From positions 62,001 through 126,000 of the forward strand of contig FCOH02000004.1 of NCBI GenBank assembly GCA_001544595.2: a stretch of DNA of 64,000 nucleotides, in the 5' to 3' direction. Shown here one piece after another: positions 8,991 through 18,469 of this stretch; positions within the stretch are counted from its first letter, which is position 1, and each line of letters starts with the position of its first letter. A program made the position numbers and the translations under genes. Under the pieces are notes generated by a model. The model made no database searches. It saw nothing but the letters and a program-made list of their open reading frames with translations, and had not been told where the DNA came from. The DNA is from Caballeronia peredens. Its GTDB lineage: Bacteria; Pseudomonadota; Gammaproteobacteria; Burkholderiales; Burkholderiaceae.

Positions 8991-10658
8991 TCACCCGCCC
9001 GTTCCGCGCTTGCGGTTTACGATCGCCGTCTCCGACAGATCGATCTCGCGCATCAGCTTGTTCAGTGTTTCGTCGTTGATTTCCTGCACCGCGCGCAGTT
9101 TCAGCAGCTCTGCGCGCTCGGCCCGCAGCGCCGCCATCTTCAGCCGCGTCTCGACCATCTCGCCTTTCTTCGCGGCCACGCGCGGCGCTTCTTCGTCGCC
9201 GAGCGATTCCAGACGGCGCCGGTACATGCCCATCACGCGCGCGGTGGAATCGGCGCAGCGGGCGGACGCGGCTTCGTCCATTTGCTCGATGAGCTCGTCG
9301 TGCGTGTCGTCGATCGCGCGGATCGCCGCCTGCGCCGCGCGGCGGCGCGCCATGCGCTCCTCCGTCGCATGCGGATTGCGCTCGCGTGCGATGCCGCGCA
9401 GCATCAGCGGCAGCGCCACGACCGCGATCAGCAGCGACACCAGAATTACCGCCGACGCAATGAAGATCGCCAGATCGCGCCCGGCGAGCGGCGCGCCGTT
9501 TTCGAGCGCCACGGGCAGCGACAGGACGCCCGCCAGCGTCACCGCGCCGCGCACGCCGGCGATCGTCGTCAGTGCGAGCGTGCGAAAGCCGGGCGCGGCG
9601 CTGTCGAGCCCCTGCTTGGCCGTTCTGCGCGCGGCGACCCAGCGCAGCGAATACACCCACACGAAACGCAGCGCGTACAGCGCGACCAGCGTCGCGAACA
9701 CATAGCCGAGCAACAGCCCGACCTGCGCGTTGCCGTCGTGGTGCGCCTCGATCAGCGCCTGCCCGATGATGTGCGGAAACTGCAGCCCGAGCAGGATGAA
9801 CACCATGCCGTTGAAGACGAATTCGATCATCGTCCACGTGCTCGTCATGCGCACGCGCACGGCGCTCGGAACGCTGTCGCGCAGGCTCTGGATGTTCATC
9901 ACCATGCCCGCCGACACCGCCGCCAGAATGCCCGAGCAGCCCGTGTGCTCGGCGACCACATAGGCCGCGAACGGAATCAGGATCGTGAGGATCACGCCGG
10001 CCGCCGGGTCGTCGTCTTCGGAAAATTTCAGCAGGCGCGACGGAATCTCGGTCACGGCCCAACTGATCACCGCGCCGATCGCGATCCCGCCCGCCGCGAT
10101 GATGAAAAAGCTGACCGTTGCGTCGCGCAGCGAGAACACGCCGGTCAGCGCGGCCGCGATCGCGAATTTCAGCGCGACGAGGCCCGACGCGTCGTTCATC
10201 AGCGCTTCGCCTTCGAGGACGTGCATCAGGTTGGCCGGAATGCGATTGCGCCCGGCGATGCCCGTCAGCGCGACGGCATCGGTCGGCGAGAGCACGGCGG
10301 CGAGCGCGAACGCGACCGGCAGCGGCATCGACGGAATCATCGCGTGCAGAAAAAAGCCGAGCACGCCGACCGTGATGAACACGAGCCCGAGCGCGAGCAT
10401 CAGGATCGCGCGGCGCTGCATGTAGAGCTCGCGTTTCGGAATGCGCCAGCCGTCCGCGAATAGCAGCGGCGGGATGAACAGCAGCATGAAGAGTTCGGGA
10501 TCGAACGTGACGTGCAGCCCGAAGCGCGGCCATGCCAGCAGCGCGCCGATCGCGATCTGGATGAGCGGCAGCGGCAGCTTGACCGGCAGCAAGCTCAGCC
10601 CGAGTCCGGAGAGCGCCACCGCGAGCAGCAGAATGAGGACGGTAAAAACGATTTCCAT
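8991..10658 (-). CDS. Na+/H+ antiporter of the CPA1 family (YjcE/NhaP-like)
   Basis: Inner-membrane cation/proton antiporter of 555 residues for pH and sodium homeostasis. The first 410 or so residues form about 12 helices. Motifs seen: LLFIPPLLFADGW near residue 60, the ALAAVLSPTDAVALTGI segment, and the ion-binding Asn-Asp pair in EGEALMNDASGLV. The last 150 residues are a charged cytoplasmic tail, rich in Arg and Glu, of the kind seen in YjcE-type members. Ion preference is not readable from sequence. The gene stands alone, convergent with the adhesin. Confidence 0.9.
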   Translation of the reverse strand: MEIVFTVLILLLAVALSGLGLSLLPVKLPLPLIQIAIGALLAWPRFGLHVTFDPELFMLLFIPPLLFADGWRIPKRELYMQRRAILMLALGLVFITVGVLGFFLHAMIPSMPLPVAFALAAVLSPTDAVALTGIAGRNRIPANLMHVLEGEALMNDASGLVALKFAIAAALTGVFSLRDATVSFFIIAAGGIAIGAVISWAVTEIPSRLLKFSEDDDPAAGVILTILIPFAAYVVAEHTGCSGILAAVSAGMVMNIQSLRDSVPSAVRVRMTSTWTMIEFVFNGMVFILLGLQFPHIIGQALIEAHHDGNAQVGLLLGYVFATLVALYALRFVWVYSLRWVAARRTAKQGLDSAAPGFRTLALTTIAGVRGAVTLAGVLSLPVALENGAPLAGRDLAIFIASAVILVSLLIAVVALPLMLRGIARERNPHATEERMARRRAAQAAIRAIDDTHDELIEQMDEAASARCADSTARVMGMYRRRLESLGDEEAPRVAAKKGEMVETRLKMAALRAERAELLKLRAVQEINDETLNKLMREIDLSETAIVNRKRGTGG

Positions 10659-10971
10659 GTGTGCGCTACAGCACGACGCACGCGAGCGTCCGGCGCACGC
10701 GGCGTCTACGATTGTTTCGATGAGCGGAAAGTTTAGCCCGTGCCGGCGCAGTGTTCAGCGACCCGTGCCGCGCCCTTGTCGCGCCTGACATCATTTATCG
10801 ATTTCGCACCGCGACGGTGCGTGTGCACGTCGAATCGCCTGCCCACGGTGCATGACGCGGGCAAAAGGCCGACGAATCGCGTCGCGGCGCGCCTCTCGCT
10901 GCGCATGGAGCTTGCTTTATCGAAAGCCACGGGACACTGAGACTCCCGACGAGATCATCGAGGGCTGTTCT
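10659..10971. other. Divergent intergenic region, antiporter / EAL protein
   Basis: About 310 bases with promoters for both flanking genes expected. I see no good hairpin, repeat or conserved gene in it. Reading frames here are arginine-rich and look like by-products of GC-rich DNA. Confidence 0.4.
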
Positions 10972-11085
10972 ATGAAAATGGTTTGGGGCGGATCCGCCGC
11001 GGATCCGGTGGCAGTGACGACGCAAGGCACGCGCAGGTCGGTGGCGCATCGCCCGGGCTCGCAGGCGAGGGCATCGACATGGTGA
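10972..11085 (+). CDS. Possible 37-codon small ORF overlapping the EAL gene start
   Basis: An ATG at 10972 preceded by CGAGGG opens a frame starting MKMVWGGSAADPVAV and ending ARASTW. Its TGA (11083-11085) overlaps the ATG of the EAL gene (11079) by 7 bases. The arrangement would allow translational coupling or a leader-peptide role. The protein itself resembles nothing I know, and chance is a fair explanation. Confidence 0.25.
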   Translation: MKMVWGGSAADPVAVTTQGTRRSVAHRPGSQARASTW

Positions 11086-12395
11086 TCGCAAATCCCGAAA
11101 AGACGACGCTGACCGCGCGCAGCTTCGAGCTCGGCGTGATGTCCGGACTCGACCGCTATTCGGTCGAACACGGCGAGCTGACGTTATCGAGCGTGTTTCA
11201 GCCGGTGTTCAGCCTCTCGCACATGCGGGCGGTCGGCTACGAAGGACTGTTGCGCGCCCACGATGCGCTCGACCGGCCGGTGTCGCCGCTCGACGTGTTC
11301 GGCCAGGCGTCGCGCGTCGGCGAGGCGCTGCAGATCGACCGGCTCGCGCAGGCGCTGCATCTCGAAAACTTCAAGATGCTCGGCGCGCAGACCGAATGGC
11401 TGTTTCTCAACGTGCATCCGGGCGCGCTGACCGAGCCGTATCACGCGGCCGCATTGATGGCGAATCTCAAGCGCCTGCATATCGAGCCGCGCCGCGTCGT
11501 GCTCGAAGTGCTGGAGCAGAACGCCGAGGAGGTCGAGCGGCTCGCGCTCGCCGTGCAGCAGTTCCGCGAGCAGGGTTTTCTGATCGCGCTCGACGACTTC
11601 GGCGCGGGGCACACGAACATCGAGCGTATCTGGCAGCTCGATCCGGATATCGTCAAGCTGGATCGCGTGATGCTCTCGCACGCCGGGCAAAACGTGCATG
11701 CGCCGCTTTCGCCGCGCACGCGCAAGCAGCGGCAGAACATGGAAGCGGTGCTCTCGGGAATCGTGTCGCTCCTGCACGAGGCGGGCAAGCTCGTGCTGAT
11801 CGAAGGCGTCGAGACCGAACACGAGGCGCAACTCGCGCTCGCGAGCGGCGCGGACTTCGTGCAGGGATTTTTCTTCGCGCGGCCGCATCCGGGGCCGGCG
11901 GACAGCGTGCACGCGCAGACGGTGATCGGCGAGTTGACCGAGCGCTATCGGCTGCAGACGGAAGCGCGCGAGCGGCGCGTCGCCACGCGTCTACAGCCGT
12001 ATCTGCGCGCGTTCGAGCGCGCCGCCGAGCGGCTCGCGGCGGGCGAGCCGCTCGAAGAAGTGTGCTGGAATTTCCTTGCGCTCGACAACGCCGCGCGCTG
12101 CTTCCTGCTCGATCAGAACGGCCGGCAGGCGGGCCGCAACGTCGTGCTGCGCGCCGACCGCGCCGCGCACGAAGCGCGTTTTCTGCCGCTCATCGACGCG
12201 CAGGGCGCGAACTGGCTGCGCCGTCCGTACTTCCGCGCGGCGCTCGGCGATCCGGAGCGCGTGCACGTGACGAAGCCGTATCTGTCGATCAACGAGGCGA
12301 TGCCGTGCGTCACGCTGTCGGTGGAGACGCGCTCGGAAGGCAAGCGCTGCGTGCTGTGCGGCGACATCGACTGGCTTCCCGACGATGCCGAGTGA
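11079..12395 (+). CDS. EAL-domain c-di-GMP phosphodiesterase with a C-terminal sensory-like domain
   Basis: Probable phosphodiesterase of 438 residues that breaks down cyclic di-GMP. The EAL domain covers about 30-290, with the key residues present: EGLLR (55-59), metal-site Asn in FLNVHP, Glu in LEVLEQ, DDFGAGHTN, VKLDR, IEGVETE and VQGFFFA, so it is probably active. The remaining 150 residues have no membrane span and look like the PAS-like domain that follows EAL in YkuI-type proteins. There is no GGDEF domain. The start at 11079 is chosen because GCGAGGGC lies just upstream and the codons before it are low-quality. Ligand of the C-terminal part is unknown. Confidence 0.85.
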   Translation: MVIANPEKTTLTARSFELGVMSGLDRYSVEHGELTLSSVFQPVFSLSHMRAVGYEGLLRAHDALDRPVSPLDVFGQASRVGEALQIDRLAQALHLENFKMLGAQTEWLFLNVHPGALTEPYHAAALMANLKRLHIEPRRVVLEVLEQNAEEVERLALAVQQFREQGFLIALDDFGAGHTNIERIWQLDPDIVKLDRVMLSHAGQNVHAPLSPRTRKQRQNMEAVLSGIVSLLHEAGKLVLIEGVETEHEAQLALASGADFVQGFFFARPHPGPADSVHAQTVIGELTERYRLQTEARERRVATRLQPYLRAFERAAERLAAGEPLEEVCWNFLALDNAARCFLLDQNGRQAGRNVVLRADRAAHEARFLPLIDAQGANWLRRPYFRAALGDPERVHVTKPYLSINEAMPCVTLSVETRSEGKRCVLCGDIDWLPDDAE

Positions 12396-12405
12396 TCGCG
12401 CGGCC

Positions 12406-15400
12406 TTATTTCACCGCGACGACCGGAATGCCCTTCAGCGATGCCGCGCCCTTCATCGTGTCGACGGCGGCGCGGACCGCATCGCCCGTCGCGGCCTCGA
12501 TGCCGATGCGCGCGGCGATGTCGCGTTCGCCGCGCTTGACCATCGCGACGTTCGCGAGCTTCACGTGACCATAGCCGCGCACGCGCTCGAACAGTGCGGC
12601 GAGCGCCTGCACGTCGCGCGCGTTGCCGGCGTCGAGCGTCGAGAGTGCGCGTGTCATCGTGATTTCGAAGTCGTCGGCTAGCTGGCGTTCCATGCGGCGT
12701 TCGAGCGTCTTACCGAAGACATCGAGCGCACTGCCGCGCAGCGCACGGAATTTCGCGAGGCCGCCGAGCACCGGCCACATCCATTGGCCGAACACTTTCT
12801 TCTTCGGCGCGCCGCCGTTGGCCGAATGCGTAAGCGCCGGCGGCGCGAGGTTGAACTTCACCGCATAACTTTCGCCCGCCGTGCCTTCGAACTGCGCGGC
12901 GAGCGCGGCGCGAAACGCCGGGTCCGCGTGCAGGCGCGCGACTTCGTATTCGTCCTTCACGGCGAGCAGCTTGTAGAACGAAATGGCGATGCCGCGCGCG
13001 ACGGCTTCGTGTCCCGCCGCCGCATCGACCAGCTTGCGATAACGCGTGGCATACTTCGCGCCGCCGTAGGCGAGGAGCCGTTCCTCGCGATCGCGGATCA
13101 ACTCGGGCAGCGACATCCGGTCCAGCGTGACGCGCGTGGCCAGCGCCTGCGCGCTCAGCGCCTCCAGCGACGCCATGTCCGCCGCCGCGAGACGGCCGAT
13201 CCCGAACGCCAGCTTGTTCGCCGTCACGGCGACATTGTTCAGCTCGATCGCGCGCATCAGCGCCGCCAGCGACAGCGGCACGAGTCCGAGTTGCCACGCG
13301 AAGCCGAGCATCAGAATGTTCGCGCCGATGGTGTCGCCGAGAAAGCGCTGCGCGAGCGCCTGCGCGTCGCAACTGCGCATGGCATCGCGCGCATCGGGGC
13401 CGGCGGCGTGACGCATCTTGTCGAGCAGCGCATCCGCATGAAGATTCGCTTCCGGGTTCTGCACGAAGCTCGCGTTCGGAATCGCATGCGTGTTCACGAC
13501 GATCTTCGTGCGATCGTGCCGCACCGTCTGCAGCGCTTCCGGACTCGCGCCGACGACCATGTCGCACGCGAGCAGCAGATCGGCCTGTTGCGTGTCGATG
13601 CGCACCTGATTCAGCAGCGCGTCGGTCGCGGCGAAGCGCACGAACGACAGCACGGAGCCGCCTTTCTGCGCGAAGCCCATGAAATCGAGCACCGACGCGC
13701 TCTTGCCTTCCAGATGCGCCGCCATGCTGATGAGCGCGCCGACCGTCACGACGCCCGTGCCGCCGACGCCTGTCACGAGAATGTCGTACGGCGCGTGGTC
13801 GAGATGACCTTGCGGGAGCGCGAGCCCATCGACGCGGCGCGCGAGTTCGGCGGGATCGAACGCGTGGCCCGCGGCCTTCTTCAGCTTCGCGCCTTCGAGC
13901 GTGACGAAGCTCGGGCAGAAGCCGTTCACACAGGAATAGTCCTTGTTGCACGACGACTGATCGATGCGCCGCTTGCGCCCGAGTTCGGTTTCGACCGGCT
14001 CGACGGAGAGACAATTCGACTGCACTCCGCAATCGCCGCAGCCTTCGCAGACGGCTTCGTTGATGAAGAGACGCTTGTCCGGATCGGGAAACTCGCCTTT
14101 CTTGCGGCGGCGGCGCTTCTCGGCGGCGCAGGTCTGATCGTAGATGAGCACGGTGACGCCCGGCGTGTCGCGCAGACGGCGCTGCACGTCGTCGAGTTCG
14201 CCGCGGTGATGGAACGTCGTGCCGCGCGGAAACTGATCTTCGTGGCCTTGATACTTCTCGGGTTCGTCGCTCACGACAACCAGCAGCGCGATGCCTTCCG
14301 CCTCCACCTGCCGCGCGATCTGCGGCACCGAGATGCTGCCGTCGACCGGCTGGCCGCCCGTCATCGCGACGGCGTCGTTGTAGAGAATCTTGTACGTGAT
14401 GTTCGCCTTCGCGGCCACGGCCTGACGAATCGCGAGAATGCCCGAGTGGAAGTACGTGCCGTCGCCGAGATTCTGGAAAACGTGCGGCGTTTTCGTGAAC
14501 ATCGAATGCGACGCCCAGTCGACGCCTTCGCCGCCCATCTGGATGAGACCGGTCGTGTCGCGCTCCATCCACGACGCCATGAAGTGACAGCCGATGCCCG
14601 CCTGCGCAACCGATCCTTCCGGCACTTTCGTCGACGTGTTGTGCGGGCAGCCCGAGCAGAAGTAGGGCGTGCGCTTCACGGCATCGGCGACATTCGAGAG
14701 GATTTGCGGCGCGACGAGATCGACCACTTTGTCGCGGCGATCCAGCGCCGGCTTGTGACGCGCGAGCCAATCGGCAAACACCGGCAGCACGCGCGACGGA
14801 CGCAGTTCACCGAGCGCGCTCAGAAGCTGCGCGCCGTCGCGCGCGTTCTTGCCGATCACGACCGGCCGCGCGCCGTCGACGCGGTTGTACAGATGATCCT
14901 TGATCTGCTGCTCGATGACCGGCCCTTTCTCCTCGATCACGAGCACTTCGCTCAGGCCTTCGACGAACGTTTCCAGCCGCGTCGTTTCGAGCGGATACGA
15001 CAACCCGACCTTGTAGATGCGCACGCCCGCCGCATCCAGATCGTCGACGGTGAGTTCGAGGCGGCGCAGCGCTTCCATCAGATCGAGATGCGCCTTGCCG
15101 CACGTCACGATGCCCACATTCGCACGCGGGCTCGGCGCGATCCACTTGTCGATGCTGTTGGCGCGCGCGAAGTGGCGCACGGCGTCGATCTTCGCGGCGA
15201 GGCGCGCTTCGATCGTCAGGCTCGGCAGATCGGGCCAGCGGTTGTGCAGGCCGCCCGGCGGCGGCGTGAAGTCTTCCGGCGCGGTCCAGCCGGTGCGGAT
15301 CGCGTCGAGATCGACGGTCGAACCGGATTCGACCGTCTCGGAAATGGCCTTGAAGCCGATCCACGCGCCCGAAAACCGCGACAGCGCCCAGCCGTAGAGG

Positions 15401-15984
15401 CCGAATTCCAGCATGTCCGCGACGTTCGACGGATTCACCACCGGCATGTGCCACGAGATCATCGTCTGATCGCTCTGATGCGGCATCGACGAGGACACGC
15501 AGCCGTGGTCGTCGCCCGCGACCACCAGCACGCCGCCGTGCGGCGACGAACCGAACGCGTTGCCGTGCTTGAGCGCATCGCCCGCGCGATCGACGCCCGG
15601 GCCCTTGCCGTACCACATCGCGAAAACGCCGTCGACGGTGCGCTCCGCATCCGATTCGACGCGCTGCGTGCCCAGCACGGCCGTGCCGCCGAGTTCCTCG
15701 TTGATCGCGGGCAGAAAGCGCACATCGTGCGATGCGAGCAGTTTCTTCGCCTTCCACAATTGCTGATCGACCATGCCGAGCGGCGAACCGCGATAGCCGC
15801 TGACGAACCCGGCCGTGTTGAGACCCACCGCGCGATCGACTTCGCGCTGCATCAGCACGAGCCGCACGAGCGCCTGCGTGCCGGTTAGAAAGATGCGGCC
15901 GGTCGTGGCACTCAGGTTGTCGCTCAGTTGGTAATCCGACAGCGCGGGCGGAGAAAAGGCATCAGCGGGGACGCGTGCGTTCAT
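12406..15984 (-). CDS. Indolepyruvate ferredoxin oxidoreductase, fused single chain
   Basis: Large cytoplasmic thiamine-diphosphate/iron-sulfur enzyme of 1192 residues. It oxidises arylpyruvates or branched 2-oxo acids from amino-acid breakdown to acyl-CoA. Order of parts: pyrimidine-binding and transketolase-like region (GYRGSPLGMVDQQLW near the start), the TPP-binding half with GGEGVDWASHSMF and ILYNDAVAMTGGQP, a 4Fe-4S region (CEGCGDCGVQSNC, then CNKDYSC), then the gamma-type catalytic domain (VTGVGGTGVVTVGAL; DFMGFAQKGGSVLSF). IorA and IorB functions are therefore joined in one chain, as is usual in Burkholderiaceae. The start is the ATG at 15984 (MNARVPADAF). It is convergent with the EAL gene 10 bases away and stands alone. 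Confidence 0.92.
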   Translation of the reverse strand: MNARVPADAFSPPALSDYQLSDNLSATTGRIFLTGTQALVRLVLMQREVDRAVGLNTAGFVSGYRGSPLGMVDQQLWKAKKLLASHDVRFLPAINEELGGTAVLGTQRVESDAERTVDGVFAMWYGKGPGVDRAGDALKHGNAFGSSPHGGVLVVAGDDHGCVSSSMPHQSDQTMISWHMPVVNPSNVADMLEFGLYGWALSRFSGAWIGFKAISETVESGSTVDLDAIRTGWTAPEDFTPPPGGLHNRWPDLPSLTIEARLAAKIDAVRHFARANSIDKWIAPSPRANVGIVTCGKAHLDLMEALRRLELTVDDLDAAGVRIYKVGLSYPLETTRLETFVEGLSEVLVIEEKGPVIEQQIKDHLYNRVDGARPVVIGKNARDGAQLLSALGELRPSRVLPVFADWLARHKPALDRRDKVVDLVAPQILSNVADAVKRTPYFCSGCPHNTSTKVPEGSVAQAGIGCHFMASWMERDTTGLIQMGGEGVDWASHSMFTKTPHVFQNLGDGTYFHSGILAIRQAVAAKANITYKILYNDAVAMTGGQPVDGSISVPQIARQVEAEGIALLVVVSDEPEKYQGHEDQFPRGTTFHHRGELDDVQRRLRDTPGVTVLIYDQTCAAEKRRRRKKGEFPDPDKRLFINEAVCEGCGDCGVQSNCLSVEPVETELGRKRRIDQSSCNKDYSCVNGFCPSFVTLEGAKLKKAAGHAFDPAELARRVDGLALPQGHLDHAPYDILVTGVGGTGVVTVGALISMAAHLEGKSASVLDFMGFAQKGGSVLSFVRFAATDALLNQVRIDTQQADLLLACDMVVGASPEALQTVRHDRTKIVVNTHAIPNASFVQNPEANLHADALLDKMRHAAGPDARDAMRSCDAQALAQRFLGDTIGANILMLGFAWQLGLVPLSLAALMRAIELNNVAVTANKLAFGIGRLAAADMASLEALSAQALATRVTLDRMSLPELIRDREERLLAYGGAKYATRYRKLVDAAAGHEAVARGIAISFYKLLAVKDEYEVARLHADPAFRAALAAQFEGTAGESYAVKFNLAPPALTHSANGGAPKKKVFGQWMWPVLGGLAKFRALRGSALDVFGKTLERRMERQLADDFEITMTRALSTLDAGNARDVQALAALFERVRGYGHVKLANVAMVKRGERDIAARIGIEAATGDAVRAAVDTMKGAASLKGIPVVAVK

Positions 15985-16228
15985 GGATTCTCGTCTCGTT
16001 CTATGTATGTGAGGCAATGCGACATTCTTTGCCGACAAATGCGGAATGTTTTTGCTCACTCGCCCGGATTCGGCGCGCATCGGCAAGCAACGCCCTGGTT
16101 TTCGCGTCGAGCGAGAGAAATCTTCTCGATCCGGCGGCGCTACGCGTATACCCGAAGCGAGAATGCGCATGCATCGGGGCTAATCTGAACGCCTGAAACT
16201 CGGGGAATCTGTCAGGGAAGCCACGCCG

Positions 16229-16885
16229 ATGAAGCTCTACTACTGGCCGAAAACGCGCGCCTTTCGCGCGCTGTGGATGCTCGAAGAAATGCGCGTGCCG
16301 TATCGGCTCGAATTCGTGAACATCCGCGCAGGCGCGCAGAACGATCCGAACTTCTGCCGCGTCAATCCGATGTCGAAATTGCCCGCGCTGGAAGACGGCG
16401 TCGTGCGCGTGGCCGAGTCGGGCGCGGTGCTGCTGTATCTCGCGGACCGCTATCCGGAAGCCGGTCTGGGCGTGCCGCCCGACGATCCGGCGCGCGGCCG
16501 CTTCCTGCAATGGATGTTTTTCACCGGCTCATGCCTGGAACCGGCGATGGCCGAGCGCATCACCGGCGCGCGCGGCAACACGGTGAGCTTCGGCTGGGGC
16601 GATCTGGGACGCGTGGAGCACGCGATCGAAGGCGCACTGGAGGAAGGGCCGTGGCTGCTCGGCGAACAGTTCACCGCCGCCGATATTCTCGCGGCGAGCA
16701 CGCTGCAGATCGCGTTCATCGCGAAACTGGTCGAGCCGCAGGGCGTGCTGTTCGATTACGTCGAACGGGCGCTCGCGCGTGAGGGTTACGAGCGCGCATC
16801 CGCGATCGATCATCGCGAGGCGGAACGTCTGGCGCTCAGGCCGCACGCGGGCGTCGCGCACAGCGCGGAGGAATCGCAATCCTGA
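16229..16885 (+). CDS. Glutathione S-transferase family protein
   Basis: Cytosolic GST of 218 residues. The N-terminal thioredoxin fold shows MKLYYWPKTRAFRALWMLEE and the glutathione-site segment NPMSKLPALEDG followed by ESGAVLLYLADRYPE. An all-helical C-terminal domain follows (LLGEQFTAADILAAS). A Tyr/Ser catalytic residue near the N-terminus is not certain. It is divergent from the indolepyruvate oxidoreductase, with 244 bases between; no operon partner. Substrate unknown. Confidence 0.88.
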   Translation: MKLYYWPKTRAFRALWMLEEMRVPYRLEFVNIRAGAQNDPNFCRVNPMSKLPALEDGVVRVAESGAVLLYLADRYPEAGLGVPPDDPARGRFLQWMFFTGSCLEPAMAERITGARGNTVSFGWGDLGRVEHAIEGALEEGPWLLGEQFTAADILAASTLQIAFIAKLVEPQGVLFDYVERALAREGYERASAIDHREAERLALRPHAGVAHSAEESQS

Positions 16886-16902
16886 GTGTCGAGACGCCGG
16901 AA

Positions 16903-17148
16903 TCAGGGAAACGCGCGCGGCTTCGGGATGCCGGCGCCGGCCTCGATATCCGATACGGCGCGCTGGTGCGCGAGTTCGATGGCTTCGGCCTTGTCCGCGA
17001 GACCGTCGTCGCCGCCGACGGTCGACCATGGCTGGACCGCCTTGTCGTGATGGCGGATTTCGTATTCCGCGTCCCAGCGCGAGCCCTGTAGCTCCACTGG
17101 CCGCACGTGGATCGCGTAGACGCCGTAAAGGAAGATCTGCTCAGGCAT
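16903..17148 (-). CDS. Small conserved hypothetical protein (81 residues)
   Basis: Begins MPEQIFLYGVYAIHVRPVEL and ends in a helix rich in Ala and Glu (KAEAIELAHQRAVSDIEAG). Two or three beta strands followed by one helix are predicted by eye. The codon bias is that of real genes here, and the next gene has the same layout. It has no recognised motif, signal or membrane span. Its start is followed at 62 bases by the end of the other small gene, so the two may form one transcript. Confidence 0.65.
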   Translation of the reverse strand: MPEQIFLYGVYAIHVRPVELQGSRWDAEYEIRHHDKAVQPWSTVGGDDGLADKAEAIELAHQRAVSDIEAGAGIPKPRAFP

Positions 17149-17210
17149 GATGCCCTCCGATGCAGCCGCTCGGCGCCACGACGCTCACGCGCCGGACGCC
17201 GCGTGACCGC

Positions 17211-17432
17211 CTACAGTTCGATTTCGCCGAGGATGCGGTGCGCGAGCGCGCGCGCTTCTTCGAGCGCTTCTTCCTCGTTGCCCGACGCGGCCTCCACTTC
17301 GTAGAGTGTCGCGTCGGCTTCCTCGCCGTCGTCGCGCGTCAGTGAGACGAGCCCCTGAAACTGCCCGCCGTCGATGGCGCGCACGCCGATCGTCGCGGTG
17401 TAGATGCCTTTCGTGTAGGTCGTGTCTTCCAT
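17211..17432 (-). CDS. Small acidic hypothetical protein (73 residues)
   Basis: Begins MEDTTYTKGIYTATIGVRAI, continues with two strands (FQGLVSLTRDDG; ATLYEVEAASG) and closes with an acidic helix (NEEEALEEARALAHRIL). The pattern G-x-Y-x-x-x-(I/V)-x-V-R at the start and the closing Ala/Glu helix match the neighbouring 81-residue protein, so the two may be diverged copies. A GGAGGCGAATCC ribosome site precedes the ATG. Function unknown. Confidence 0.65.
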   Translation of the reverse strand: MEDTTYTKGIYTATIGVRAIDGGQFQGLVSLTRDDGEEADATLYEVEAASGNEEEALEEARALAHRILGEIEL

Positions 17433-17552
17433 GTTGGATTCGCCTCCGGCAAGGACGAATCCATGCTAGCACGCTGATATGTAATGCGTACGACTGCGCT
17501 TCGGCCGGTATTCGGCCGGATTTCAGCGGCGTTCAGGCGCGATTCGGTCCGA

Positions 17553-18464
17553 TCATTTCAGCAGTTCCTCGACCTCGTGGAGCGTCGGCGAATGCGCGCC
17601 CGAATGACGGCACGCCGCCGCGCCCGCCGCGAGCGCGAACTTCAGATGATCCGGCCATTCGCCGTGGCGCGCCATGAGGCTGTAGAGCAAGCCGCCGATG
17701 GACGCATCGCCCGCGCCGACCGTGTCGGCCACTTCCACGCTCGGCGGACGCGCGTCGTACCGCTGATCGCCGGCATACAGCGACGCCTGCGCCGAGCCGC
17801 GCGTGACGAGCACGGTGGCCTGCGGATTCATCGCGCGGACGGCCGCGAGCGCGTCGGCCTCGGACATGCCCTTGAAGAGCATGTGCAAATCTTCGTCCGA
17901 TACCTTGATGAGATCCGCGAGTCCCGCCATGTTGCGCAGGATCGGCTCGTAGCCGTGTTCCATCAGATTGCGGTAATTCGGATCGAAGCTGATTTTCACG
18001 CCGTGCTCGCGCAACTGTGCGGCCAGCCGCGCGAGCGTGGCGCCGAGCGGCTGACGCACGAGACTGATGCAGCCGAAATGCGCCCACTTCACGCGTTCCA
18101 TCCAGCCTTGCGGCAGCTTCGACGGGTCGAACGCGAGGTCCGCGCCGTTTTCGCCCATGAAGTAATACGTCGGCGGCTGTGTCTTGTGGACGATGGCCAG
18201 CAGCGGCGGACGCTCGACCCGCTGCATGAAGCGCATGTCGAGGCCCGACGCGACACTCGCGTCCCACAGGTCGTCGGAAAAATTGTCGGTGCCGAGCGAG
18301 CCCGCGCAGGCGGTCGGCAGGCCGAGTTGTGCGACCGCGCGCGCGACGTTCCAGCCCGCGCCGCCCGGCCGCGAGAGCCAGCTCGACACGTCCGTGCGGA
18401 TCATGTCGGTGAGGATGTCGCCGGCGGAGACGAATTGGGGGAAGTGGGTTTGCTCGCTTGCCAT
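17553..18464 (-). CDS. PfkB-family carbohydrate kinase (probable fructokinase)
   Basis: Cytoplasmic ribokinase-fold sugar kinase of 303 residues. The N-terminal glycine pair PGGAGWNVARAVAQLG and the C-terminal catalytic signature DTVGAGDASIGGL (Asp as base) are both present. ATG at 18464 begins MASEQTHFPQFVSAGDIL, only 5 bases after the stop of the sugar isomerase gene, so the two are translated together. With an AGE-type isomerase and a LacI regulator upstream, the likely job is phosphorylating fructose made from mannose. The substrate is inferred from context. Confidence 0.87.
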   Translation of the reverse strand: MASEQTHFPQFVSAGDILTDMIRTDVSSWLSRPGGAGWNVARAVAQLGLPTACAGSLGTDNFSDDLWDASVASGLDMRFMQRVERPPLLAIVHKTQPPTYYFMGENGADLAFDPSKLPQGWMERVKWAHFGCISLVRQPLGATLARLAAQLREHGVKISFDPNYRNLMEHGYEPILRNMAGLADLIKVSDEDLHMLFKGMSEADALAAVRAMNPQATVLVTRGSAQASLYAGDQRYDARPPSVEVADTVGAGDASIGGLLYSLMARHGEWPDHLKFALAAGAAACRHSGAHSPTLHEVEELLK

Positions 18465-18469
18465 GCTTG

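Noticed and set aside
12784..15888. A 1034-codon open frame on the plus strand
   Set aside because: It lies wholly opposite the indolepyruvate oxidoreductase gene, is extremely Arg/His/Ala-rich and has no domain; it is an antisense by-product of GC-rich codon use.
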